DNA of 64,000 nt from Centropus unirufus (Eukaryota; Chordata; Aves; Cuculiformes; Centropidae), in assembly GCA_013397695.1 (NCBI GenBank), contig VYZI01000002.1, forward strand, positions 2,481,793-2,545,792, read 5' to 3'. Every line of letters starts with the position of its first letter. Position 1 is the stretch's first letter. The position numbers were made by a program, and so were the translations under genes. Shown here piece after piece: positions 51,067 through 61,910 of the stretch. Below the pieces are notes generated by a model, which saw only the letters and a list, made by a program, of their open reading frames with translations, ran no database searches and was not told where the DNA came from.

Positions 51067-54000
51067 ATCTCCCCAAATTTCCTTCTTGTATCACTGTTTC
51101 TAGTTGAGGTAAATTTCATCATATGAGTGTTTTTTGAAAGTCTCAGTTTACAATCAGAAATAATCATGCCTATATCATATCTTTACCACAACAAATGTAA
51201 GATGAAACATGAGCTATAGTTTCTCTGTGTTTAACTCACGGGTTGCTGGCATTTTCTCAAATCTGAATCTCAGATCCAGTAACATGTCATGCTTAAAGAG
51301 GAGGAAGAAGGATATGCAGATCAGTTGTTATAGTTCAAAATCAAGCTGAATCTGCAATACATCTGTTCTTCTAGATGTCTGACATGTGGTCAAGATGGGA
51401 AATTATACAAGAGAGTATGGATATTTGGGGACTAAATATTTCACAAGAATAATTTACATATTCCCCTGGTTCACGCAGCCTTCAACCAGGCAACAAATAG
51501 TTTCTTAAACCTAATGGTCTGCCTTGAAGTTGTCTTTCATGTGCTTCTGGTATGTACCTCCATGCTGCGAAAGTTCTTTTGATCTCATTTTGGCCACTTT
51601 CCAGACCATCTTTTAATTCCTTTTGTGAGTTTCCATACTAGCTCGAATTCCTGCCAGAAGGCAGCTATTCGATCTCTGTTCAACCAGGGCCCCAAAGCTT
51701 TAAATTCTCAAAATGCCTCTCTCTGAAAGTAGTTTTCCCTGCTCAAGCTTTGGAGAAATCAAGAATTTGTAGATCCAAGCAGTGCTGATGAAAGAAATAA
51801 GAAGATGAAAATATAGTTATTCTTTCGTCTACTACAATTTTCTCTTTCCATTTGCTGCTTGACTTGATTGTAGTGATACTTGGCTTTTATCTACAGAACT
51901 TGCTACTCTTCAAGTACCAGAAATCTTTTATCGAAAGAACAGAAATCCAGCCAAAACCATAACTCCTTTTATGCTCTTTGCCAAGCTTGTTCTGCTCTCT
52001 CTACTTATATCCACTGAATCTTGTCAGTGCAAGACTTGGAATTGTCGCTCAGTGCCATTCTTTTGTTGTTATTAAAGGACACAGATGTGACTCAAAATCA
52101 TCTTGGACTTGGAGTGATTGGTTAATCTACGTATGACATGTAGGTGCAAGGGGCATTTTGAAATTTCAAGAGTCCCTTCTTCTACACCATTCTACTGAAA
52201 AGGAATTTCTCTGGAATTCATTCATTTGGAAGGAGGCCTGGCAGGCTTCCTGGATAAGATCCTAGTTAAATAGGTCAGTATCAACAGACTTAAGTCAAGA
52301 ATAGGTTTGGGATTTTACCTTATAAAGGAAAAGCTAGTTGTGTGTCCTTCTTTAAATTAACCACTCTACTATAAAACTGGAAGTGAGTTGAAATAATGGA
52401 AGTTGAATGAAGGTTCTTTTTTTTAAATTCAGTTTGGTTTTTTTTCTGTTCTGTTAGATTCTTAAAAAACTGAAGTACACTACTTATTTTTGTAAGAACA
52501 TCAAGATCCCCCTTTCCATCAAAGAGCAAGAATTTCTTTTTCAGATGGTTGTTACAGCCATTATGCAATTGGGATTTAGTATCCAATGAAGTCTATTAAA
52601 AACAGGCCCATTCCAACCAGTGGGATTGGAATAGGTTTCATGGCTTTGCATAGTTGTGTTGTGTGTACATAATGTAAGTCCATAAAAATATATGTCTGTG
52701 TATACAAACCACGTATTTTGTTTGTGCTTTGAGAGTCCTGGTTTTAATCTCTACACCTATTTTTCCTAAATGCTTCGTGCTATAACCTTAGTTTTGTCTT
52801 CAGTCCTACATTCTATACATTGGGGAGATGCAGTGTGTAACCCCTGATACTGCAAGAGTGTTTTTGAAGAGTTTCTCTGACTTAGCTCAAGAATGGATAA
52901 AGTAAAACCTGACCAAAAACTGTTCTGGGTATCTCAGTGTGCCAAATCTTCAGAAATTCAATACTATTTCTGGTATTGTTCTATAGGATGCAAATAGGTG
53001 AAGGTGGGAATTTGGCCTAACTTCACTATATTCAGAAATATTAGATTCTAAGATTTAGATTTAGATTTTTCAACATACTGCCAGGCAGCATGAGTACATC
53101 CTGCAGTTTCATAAGAAAAGAATCCTGGAAACTGAAATTACGTGGCTTAGTTACAGGTGTTAATTAATTTTGTTAGGGTTTACTGCATTCCAGTTCATCA
53201 GCAAACTATATGGTTAGCCTGTCAAGAATTTATGCTTTATGTAAAAGAACAGATTTCCCAGAGTTACTATAACCATTTAGAATAATCATTTTGTTTCTTT
53301 ATATAATGAGTTAGGAAATGTACTTGGAAATTCTCATACATAATATGTTAAATTTAGGATACTATTAAAATTATCCTCTTGAATACTGTGACCTTAATAC
53401 TGTCTTTGCAAGTTTCCTTATGAGCTTATTGTATTCAAATTTCTAGCAAAAAATGGGTACAAACCCATTTCTTTTTTTTGGTTTTTTTTGACCTTTTTGC
53501 CTGCTCCTTCCAGGTGATTTACCCTTGCTGCATCTTGTCTTTAAATACTCTTATGCCTTTGCTGGAAGCAAAGCTACTGACCAGATTTTCTTTTTGAGTT
53601 AATGTTGCTTCAGCCTACTTTTTAACTCCCAAAATACAATATAATTGTAGTTCAGGTTCTAATTGTATGTCTTTTTTTTTCTTTTCAAGAATATACTGCC
53701 TGGACACATTATCAACTTGTTATTTAAAGGGCTGATAAATCTGTCTAAGTTGTATTAATTTCTGTTGCAACAGAATTCAAATTAATGCTAACCACAAAAT
53801 CTTTCAACAGGTGAGTAGCACAAAAGGTATAATTAAATCTCTGAAAAAAATTATAGGTTATTTCATGAATGTCAGCAACATAGTTTCAGCTGTTGAACAC
53901 ATTTCTTTGTTAAACATATTTTTTGGGGTTATCTCCACCAGAACTATAAAAAATGTACTTGTTTACAAAACAATAACTCCTCCTCTTCATGTGCCTATTC

Positions 54001-54323
54001 AGGTCCTTTTGGGTGTATGCTTAGTTGTTAGGTTCATATTGTCCCCTAAATTATTTTTAGGCTTTTACATCTTTCAAGAAATTCATATTTTGGTAATATC
54101 ATAATTACACAGTGGTTTTTTTGAGATACGTGCAGAACATGTAGATAAATACATAATGCCGATGAGGAGTCTTACTGTAGCTGGGGTTTACTGTTAAGAG
54201 CATTCCAGAGTTCTTTGGTTGAGCCATTACCTCAAAGTTTAACCCACAGTCAAGGAATAGTTCATGCCCGAAGAGTTAGAACAGTTGCTTGTTGGGATGA
54301 AAAATGGTGTACCAAATGCAGAA
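51067..54323. other. Intron 1: nothing recognised
   Basis: Unique AT-rich sequence with a small AAATGGGT/ACCCATTT inverted repeat at about 53453-53472. No CR1, exon or RNA gene seen. Confidence 0.68.
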
Positions 54324-54741
54324 TGAATCACTTAGAGTCATTGAATCGTTTTGGTTGGAAAAGACCTTTGAGATCATTTGGTACAACTATAAAACTAACA
54401 TTGCCAAGTCTACCACTAAGCTATGTCCCTGTGTTCCGCATCTACACCCAGGGGAGGTGACTCAACCACTTCCCCAAGAAGCCCGTTTCAATGCTTTATA
54501 ACCCTTTCTGTGAAGAGTTTTTCTAATATCTGATCTAAACCTTCCCTGGCACAACTTGAGGCCATTTCCTCTTGTCCTATCACTAGTTACTTGGGAGACC
54601 AACACCCACCTCACTGCAAACTTCTTGCAGGTAGCTATGGGGAGAACTAAGGTCTCCTCTCAGCCTCCTTTCCTCCAGACTAAACAAGTCCAGTTTCCTC
54701 AGCTGTTATCTAGACCCTTCACCACCTTCATTGCACTTCTT
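54324..54741 (-). mobile_element. CR1 retroposon, 3' fragment, about 420 bp
   Basis: Starts GAATCACTTAGAGTCATTGA then TTTTGGTTGGAAAAGACC, and runs through CTACCACTAAGCTATGTCC, ACAACTTGAGGCCATTTCC and CCTCCTTTCCTCCAGACTAA to CTTCACCACCTTCATTGCA. It is a Y-type CR1 in reverse orientation, antisense to PPP2R2C. The two open frames over it are shadows. Confidence 0.93.
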
Positions 54742-55044
54742 CAATTAATCAAGCTTAAAAATTGTGGTTAACTTTATTGTAACTTGGGTCAGTCACTAGT
54801 GGGAGTGTATTAACCTCTCGTGGTCAAATCCAGTAAGCTGTAGCGAAGAAATGAGTCACCTTTTCTACCTCTGGATCTCTGACACACACTTCCTGGTGCA
54901 AATTTTGTGTTTTGACTGGGTGGTTAGTGACAAAGAATGGGGCACAATGATCCAGCTCTTTGGAGGACGTTTTTGTTTGCTTAACGATATTTTTGTAGAA
55001 TTTTACATTGCATTGGACACTGCAAGCTATTAGTTAATCTCTCT

Positions 55045-55680
55045 AAAAATTCCATGGCACAGCCTCTTTGGATGAGCTGTCCAGTTTTGCACTACCCTCC
55101 TAGAGAAAAAGCCTTTCTAAGTAGCCAATCTGAACCTCCCAAGCTGCCACTCATTGGTTTTGACATTACAATGTCATGTAACTCTATCAAGAAGTCTTTG
55201 GCTCCATTGTCTCTGCAATCCCTGTCAAATAGTTGTAAGCTGCTATTAAATTGCCAGTAGCTTTTTCTTTACCAGGTTAAACAAGCCCAACTCCTTCAGT
55301 CTCTGCAATCATCTTAAGCACATGACCAAGCAGTAGGTGCTTGGTATTTTGTCCAGTTTCTCCATTTCAGCTGGGGGCCATTAGAAGCTGGACACTGTTC
55401 AAAGTATTGCTTCATCAGTGATGAACAGAGAGTGATTTCCCTCTTTCTGCTGGCCACATTCTTCCTAGTGTCAGCCCAGCATGTGGTTTTATAATGTGAG
55501 CTCACTGCTGGCTAGTATTCAGCCTAGGATCCATGATGAGCCCAGGTCCTTTCCAGCTGGACTGAGACGTTGCCAGTTGTTTTTTAGTTAGATGTGTGGA
55601 TCTTCTCTGTCCCCAATACAGAATTTTGCACTTCTTGCTGAACATCCTGAAGTTTTTCAGGGCTCTTCAAGATTCTCACA
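55045..55680 (-). mobile_element. CR1 retroposon, old fragment, about 630 bp
   Basis: Diverged reverse-complement CR1. Recognisable blocks in order include GAAAAAGCCTTTCTAAGTAG, ACCAGGTTAAACAAGCCCAA, GTGATTTCCCTCTTTCTGCTGGCC (split by eye), CAGCCCAGCATGTGG, TAGTATTCAGCCTAGG and CCCAGGTCCTTTCCAGCTGG, then the GAATTTTGCACTTCTTG block. It is older than its neighbour at 54,324 by visible divergence, and restarts near the 3' region, so it is a separate insertion. Confidence 0.85.
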
Positions 55681-58600
55681 AATGGCATTTTGGTTGTTGT
55701 TTTACAACCATTTCTTGTGTTCCATTAGTTTGTAACTGAGAGGTAAAAACATTGAGTTTGGATTGTTAGTTATGTCACTATGGCTGTTTTTATGTTGGCT
55801 ATGTCTTACAGTCCACAGTGAATATACACTAAGCTTGGATGGCACCAAAGTGGATTTTCTCAATATTTTTCCATGAATCAATATAAGTTTTTTGGCTACC
55901 TCCAGCTTACAAGATTGTCTGAAATATAACAAAGAGCTTTAGACATTTGTGCCTCATGAAAGACTCGTTGATTCTTTTCTTAGTGAGAAAGATGCCATTT
56001 TTATCTAATATCTCAAATAGCAACAGTGGGAATGGTGTTTAGTGTGCAGTGGGCTTGAAATAAATCAATATTCTTTTTAGCTTGTGTAAAAAGAAAAAAA
56101 AAATCCTAGGTTCTTAGCAAAGCCATACCATGTGGTATGTCGAGACTGTCATTATTCCCTTTTCTGTGGAGACTATCCATTAAAGTTAAGTACTGGCAAC
56201 ATCATCTCTGGAAGGTGAAGTAGGGGTTCCCTAGCATTGACATGATTCAGCTGCAGGTACAAATTATCAGGCTCGTTTTTCTTCCCCAGCTATATGTTGG
56301 CTGGGGAGACTCAGGTGGGGCTGCTATCCGCAGTGGTTCTTGTCCCTCGCACACAGGTATGAAACAGGAAAGGTTATGTTCAACCACCATCTGAGTGTGG
56401 CCACTGGATGAAGAATGGAACCTGCTGCTGCAGCTGTAGATTAGTAGATTAATTCATCTAAAGGCCCACAAAATGGAATTCTCACCTGGAAGGTACGTTT
56501 TCTTAGTTTCTCAAAGGGAAAATGAACTGCAGAAAAAACAATGATTTCCATAGGACTCACAGGAAAATTTCTGGTAGATCTGACAACTATGGCTGGGAGA
56601 TATATTTCAGTTCTTACATACACAATAGATTCTACCCAATACTTAAACAAGGAAGAAGAGGGTGTATTCTAGCTTGGATATGGTGGCATGTTGTGAGGTC
56701 ATCTTAAAAATGGGATGTGTTTTCTGTCATGGAAGAGCTTTCTGTTTGAATTGGACTAATCCTTCCCCTGTGGCAAAATGGCTTTTGTTTTTTATTCCAT
56801 GAACTACTCTCCCAGACAGTGAAAGTGATCCTACATTTTAGAAATACCCTGTATGGTTAAAGTGCCTTTTGAAGTGCTTGGGATACACCCGTCAATATTG
56901 GCTATAGGAGAGTTTTACGAACAATAGTTAAACTGTGCAGAGAAAATCTGGAGAATGTAAGCAGAGCAAAGACTCTTTTAAGCCTTTAATGCATAAGGGA
57001 CTTGGTTTTGAATGCTTAAGCCTTGTTTTTAAAACAAATGTACATTGTCCTCAAAGCCTGAAATGATTGGCATTTGATGTTTCTCTAGATTACTAAATCA
57101 AACAAACAATTCCTACTGCGACTGTTTCAGCTTCTGTTTTCAGTTGCAGGTTCTCCTCTCTCCCCCGCCCTCCCCAGTTTCAGCTTTTAACAGTCTGCAT
57201 TTGGGAGAGGACAAACACATGAACAGTTGCTGTTTGGGGTGTAACCTGATATAACAGAAATTATCCCCAGGCTTTTCAAAGAGTTTGAGTTCTTTTCTCT
57301 GTCTGGAGAGAAAAGCATCAGTGATACCTGTGCATTGTTGCTGTAATATTTAGATTATTTATGTATTATGGTCTTTTTGTGGCAGCTTTTTGGTGACTCT
57401 GAGGGCTATAGGCAGTATGTAAAACCTGAAGTCATTAGGGTTCTTTCTGGTACTTCTAGAACTTGTCACATAAAGAAAAGGAGCAAGATTTACCGCAGAT
57501 TCATTTGTTTTAGAGGCACCTCATGCAAATATCTTGGCCAAATTCTATTTTTCGTCATAGGCAATGGACATCCAGTCATAGCTCAAGGTAGTAGGTATTC
57601 AGATACCAACTTTTGTGTTGCTTTGAAGTGGTTACTGTGTTGGCAAGTGGGATCTTTGGGAAGAGAAAAGCAGTGTAAAGTGTTAAAGCATAAAAATAAA
57701 AGTGAAAAGCACACCCTGTCTGGCACCTGCATTCAAGGAGTGAGGGATGCATAAGTCTGTTTTGTCCAAATAAGGAGTGAATATCTCTGTTCACCCTGTA
57801 AATTTACCTTTTGGCATACATCTTGCTGAAAGATTGAGCTTAAGTAGTTGGTGCTGTCAAAGTTGGTCTTTTTATTTTTTTGTTTCCTGTAATAGAGTTC
57901 CTCTGCCATATTTTTATAACCATCATTTTCTTGGCTTGCTTTCCATGCTTTTCAGCAGTTCAGAATTACATATAAATCTGACATGTATAGGCTTTGTCTT
58001 GTCTAACAATTCCCTTGCAAGACTAACATTGCTGTTGACTAAAATTAAGAAAATGCAATGAAGGCTGATATGTTTCCAATTAATTATTGGAAATTGTTAC
58101 TGCTTGTGAACATCAGTATTCAGTGCACACTCCTACTAGAATGAAATATTTGGTCATTAGCTTCCAGTTCTCTGTGGCTAAAGTTGATGTTTCCTCCAAC
58201 AAAAAAAACATTGTGGTACTCCTGAAAGATATACAGAGATCAATCTTGGAAGCAAACACACTTGTTTTAGTTAGGCCTTAGAGAATTGTTTTTGAAATTG
58301 TAAAACTTTGCATTTATTAGCACACTCAAAAGAATGATTTATTCATGTGTTTTAGATAGAGATTTTTTTCTTTGTGTCTTTCTCTCTAATGGACTGTACT
58401 TTGGTATATACAATTTGTTTGTATGTGTTGCACTAAAAACTGATGGCTGAAAACCATTGTCCTTGCTGGAAACCATGAGGATAGCGGAAAGATTCCTTTT
58501 TTGCTTTACAAGTTGTCTTTGTTAGAATCGATTCTTGTGGTCACCCTGTTCTGATTAATGTAGATGTGAAATAAAATGTCTCTATGGAAGGGGTGGGACA

Positions 58601-59100
58601 GGAGAAACCAAAGAACTGCTTCTCTGTCAGGCAATTCGCATGGTAATGGTTTCTGTACAGGAAACGTTTAAAGGAGCAGACTAAGAAACTTGCCTTCTTG
58701 AAAGGGTGGTAGAAGGGAGAGAGTTACCCAATGGCAAGTACTTGTGTGTATCAGAGTTGAGAGATTAATTTGAACATGATTTCCTTATTGGTTTTATTTA
58801 GGCTGTCTATTTAAGTTGATTCTCAATGGCCATATCCCAGCTTGCTATATAGGTAACTGGCAAGAGCATCATCAACTCATGAACCAAAGAATCCAGCTTG
58901 CTGGCCGGGCAGACAAATGGAGCTCCACAGAAGATGTGAAAGTAACCCACATACCTCAGTGGAAAATGGGGGCAGTTCACCACACCCCAGATGTACTTCC
59001 TTGAAGCAGGCGTTGTCAAATTAATTTCTTTTTCCTTCGCTTGTAATGTGGAAGGTGCTGACTGACAGCCCTGGAAATTAAGTCCTCTATTTCTCCACAG

Positions 59101-59192
59101 GACAGGTATAGCAAGGGCAGCAGCAATGCAAGCTTCCCCACATTGTCCTGCCAATGTTCCTCAACCCAGTTCTGAAGAGGTCACTTCTGGAG
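59101..59192 (+). other. Candidate alternative exon in PPP2R2C intron 1
   Basis: Seen: upstream lies a branch-point-like TGCTGAC at 59057-59063, then pyrimidine-rich TCCTCTATTTCTCCACAG ending at 59100; after 92 bases comes a perfect donor, GAG|GTGAGT (GT at 59193). Inside, the ATG at 59126 (G at -3) opens 22 codons without a stop (starts MQASPHCPANVPQ, ends EEVTSG) plus one base, so it leaves in phase 1, the phase of exon 1 at 39823. Joined after exon 1 it would instead give a stop at the fourth codon (TAG), because 92 is not a multiple of three. Inference: it could be an alternative N-terminal exon reached from an upstream non-coding exon, a poison exon, or a chance or repeat-derived structure. 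No homologue was recognised. Confidence 0.35.
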
Positions 59193-60312
59193 GTGAGTGG
59201 GGTGGAAGAGTCTCTGTCCATGCACTTATTGATGCCAGGCAGTGGTTCTTGCAGGACAGGCTGTTGGTTGGATGGAGACTGCCCCCTTGTCTTGAATGAA
59301 CCACCAGTCTTTAACAGATAATCACGTTATGTATTGTAAAGCGGCGTGGGCTGGATTCATTGAGGTTGCATTATTCTGCTTGACTGCTGTCACTTTTTTT
59401 TTGTTTTTTTGCGATTTGATGGCACCTTTGCATTTTTTTCTTTTTGCACTGTTTTGTTTTCGGAGACTTTGTCAATGCTTTATGTACACGTCTACAAAGT
59501 AGCATGCAAATAACTGAATGCAGTCTGCTTATAAATGTGATATAGAAAACCAGTTACTCGTGGCAGCCAGAAGAGCTTTAGAGCACTAGACCAGGAGGCA
59601 TGCCTAAAAATGCACCAAAATTGATAAGAAAGTGAATGTTGGTTTCCAGTATCTAAATGAACTACAAAGCTTCTGTTGTAAAGCCGTATCTTAACATTTC
59701 CTCCTTCTGTAATTACTATGTAATTTAGATATTAACAGCAATTAAGCTGGTAAACTAATGTTCTTTTTTAGATTATTTTACAATTAATGAAATCTGCCTA
59801 TCTAAAGTTAGACATGCCATATTCTACACTATACGAGAGTAATGGGTATGTATTGTAGTTATAGTAGACAGTACAGTAGTTGTTGTCTAAACCAGAAGAT
59901 ATGGGATAAATTGAGAGGAATCAATATGACCAATGTGAGTTTTCAAAACAGAAGTAATGAGGGCTCACAAGTTTGGCATATAAATTCCCATATACACCCC
60001 TGGGTTTATTGAAGTACTACATACTTCAAATACTGTGAGGAGTATTCTGTTTTCAGCCAAATTTATATTTTTAATTGTAGAAATACAATCAATAAAATGG
60101 AAACAAAGGCTTGCCAAGGCTGTTAGGTCATGGCAAATTACTTCTGTAGCTTCAAGATGCCATGTGAAGGATTTGCAATGCCTTGACTGTCCTTTGTAAC
60201 TGAGGCCCATAAGTCTGTTTAAATTTGCTTCTATGGCTGTTTGTAAACAGGTATGATAACAAGAGAACATAGTGCAATTCAGCAGTAGACTTCCAGAAGG
60301 TATTTCTTGCCC

Positions 60313-60329
60313 TTTTTTTTTTTTTTTTT
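60313..60329. repeat. Poly(T) tract
   Basis: Seventeen T after GCCC, with no recognisable retroposed sequence attached. Confidence 0.9.
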
Positions 60330-61393
60330 AACTTTCAAATATATGGTTCAGAATACTATTATGTGCTTACACAGGTAAAACAGTTCCTGACCTTTTTTTT
60401 GGTAGAGTAGCAAGAGATACAGAAATTCGCTTGTAATTAAAATGTGTTCTGCTGGGAAATAATTTGGGACCTATCCACAAATTCACTTTAAGGGAAAAAC
60501 ATTTTGAGGATTCCTGTCATGGCAATAGGTGGTTTAATATTAGACATCTTTCCTAATAAGTCATCTTAATGTTTGCATGGTGTTGATGAAACACCTGGAT
60601 TTGATTTTTCAGCTCTTTGGAAGACAGTGCAGATTTCTAACCTCTCACTGTCACTGACAAAGCCATAGAGAGGTCCAGAGGAGGCTTCTCACAGCCCTGT
60701 GTGAATTGAGTCCAGAATTTCAGCTCAAACCTACCTCTTTGCCACGTAAACCTTTGAGGATAATTATATGCCTTATTCCAACAATGCCTTTCTTATAAGA
60801 GATTTTATTTTAAAGTCAAGTACAGAAATACAATTAAATAATTGTCAACACAAACACAAAAGAATGTTCACAGAGACCGTTTTCTTCACCCTGTATTTGA
60901 TTCATATAGCATTTATTTTTCTGTATCAGTGTATGCTTTCAGTGAATTTTAATTAATACAGGGTCTGATTTTTCTGCATATTTACATTGAAAAATGCTGA
61001 TCTAGAGATGTATACTTGTGAAACAAGGTATTGCCCAGAGCAGGATAGTCTTAATAATCTTGATCCTGGACTCCTCATGTAAGTCCTGGAGAAACGTAAG
61101 TCCTGTGTGTAAGTTCAGGGGAACTTGTGTAATTAGTTCTCTTGACTCCACTGTAATGGGTCACATGAGAGAAGGCTTCAGCATTAGGTTTGCATTTATA
61201 GATCCCTATCTTAAAAGCTTCATTTTTTTATCACCTTTCCTTTACCTTCAGTTATACCCTAGTGATTGTATAGGCTTGCTGATTATATTCAAGCTCAGGG
61301 CAATGTGTAAAGTTAAACCAGTCCTCAGAGAGGGTATATAAATTCCTTCCCTGAATTACAGTGATTTGGTTTGATGCTTTTGAGAAATTTCAC

Positions 61394-61910
61394 GTGTAGC
61401 ACTGTGTCGATTTTTGGAATCCCAGCATAAGAAGGATATGGAGCTGTTGGAATGGGCCCAGAGGAGGGCTGTGAAGATGATCAGAGGAATGGAGCACCTC
61501 TGCTATGAGGACAGGCTGAGAGAGTTGAGGTTATTCAGCCTAGAGATGAGAAGGCTCCGAGAAGACCATATAGCTGCCTTTCAGTACCTGAAGGGGGCTT
61601 CCAAGAAAGCTGGGAAGGGACTTTTTTACAAGAGCATGGGGGGATAAGACAAGGGGGAATGGCTTTAAGTCAGAAGGAGGTAGATTTCAATTAGACAGTA
61701 GGAAGAAATTCTTCACAATGAGAGTGGTGAGAAATGGGGACAGGGTGCCCAGGGAAGCTGTGGATGCCCTCTCCCTGGATGTGTTCAAGGCCAGGTTGGA
61801 TGGGGCCTTGAGCAGCCTGGTGTGGTGGGAGGTGTCCCTACCCATGGCGGGGGGATTGGAACTGGGTGATCTTTAAGGTCCCTTCCAACCCAAACCATTC
61901 CATGATTCAG
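61394..61910 (+). mobile_element. CR1 retroposon, well preserved 3' half with complete end
   Basis: Best preserved CR1 in the window, in sense orientation: GCACTGTGTCGATTTTTGG, GAGGACAGGCTGAGAGAGTT, GGAAGAAATTCTTCACAATG, TGTTCAAGGCCAGGTTGGAT, GGTGATCTTTAAGGTCCC and the end CAAACCATTCCATGATTCAG. About 515 bp, 5'-truncated, and relatively young judging from low visible divergence. Confidence 0.96.
61414..61647 (+). pseudogene. CR1 ORF2 C-terminal fragment, frameshifted
   Basis: Open frame of 77 codons inside the CR1 copy. It shows the CR1 ORF2 tail: ELLEWAQRRAVKMIRGMEHL, then YEDRLRELRLFSLE and IAAFQYLKGA. The reading frame ends in GG-stop at 61645-61647, after which the remaining CR1 tail (RKKFFTMRVV..., DVFKARLDGAL) continues in another frame, so the copy is frameshifted. 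Neither endonuclease nor reverse transcriptase is present. The ATG at 61414 is a chance start within the element. Confidence 0.9.

Larger units (their letters stand above)
55681..61393. other. Intron 1: mostly unique, with one structured segment
   Basis: Unique sequence apart from homopolymers. The segment 58,800-59,290 is less AT-rich, carries the exon candidate and a 115-codon antisense frame (58807-59154), and may be an ancient conserved element. The remainder holds nothing recognisable. Confidence 0.6.
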
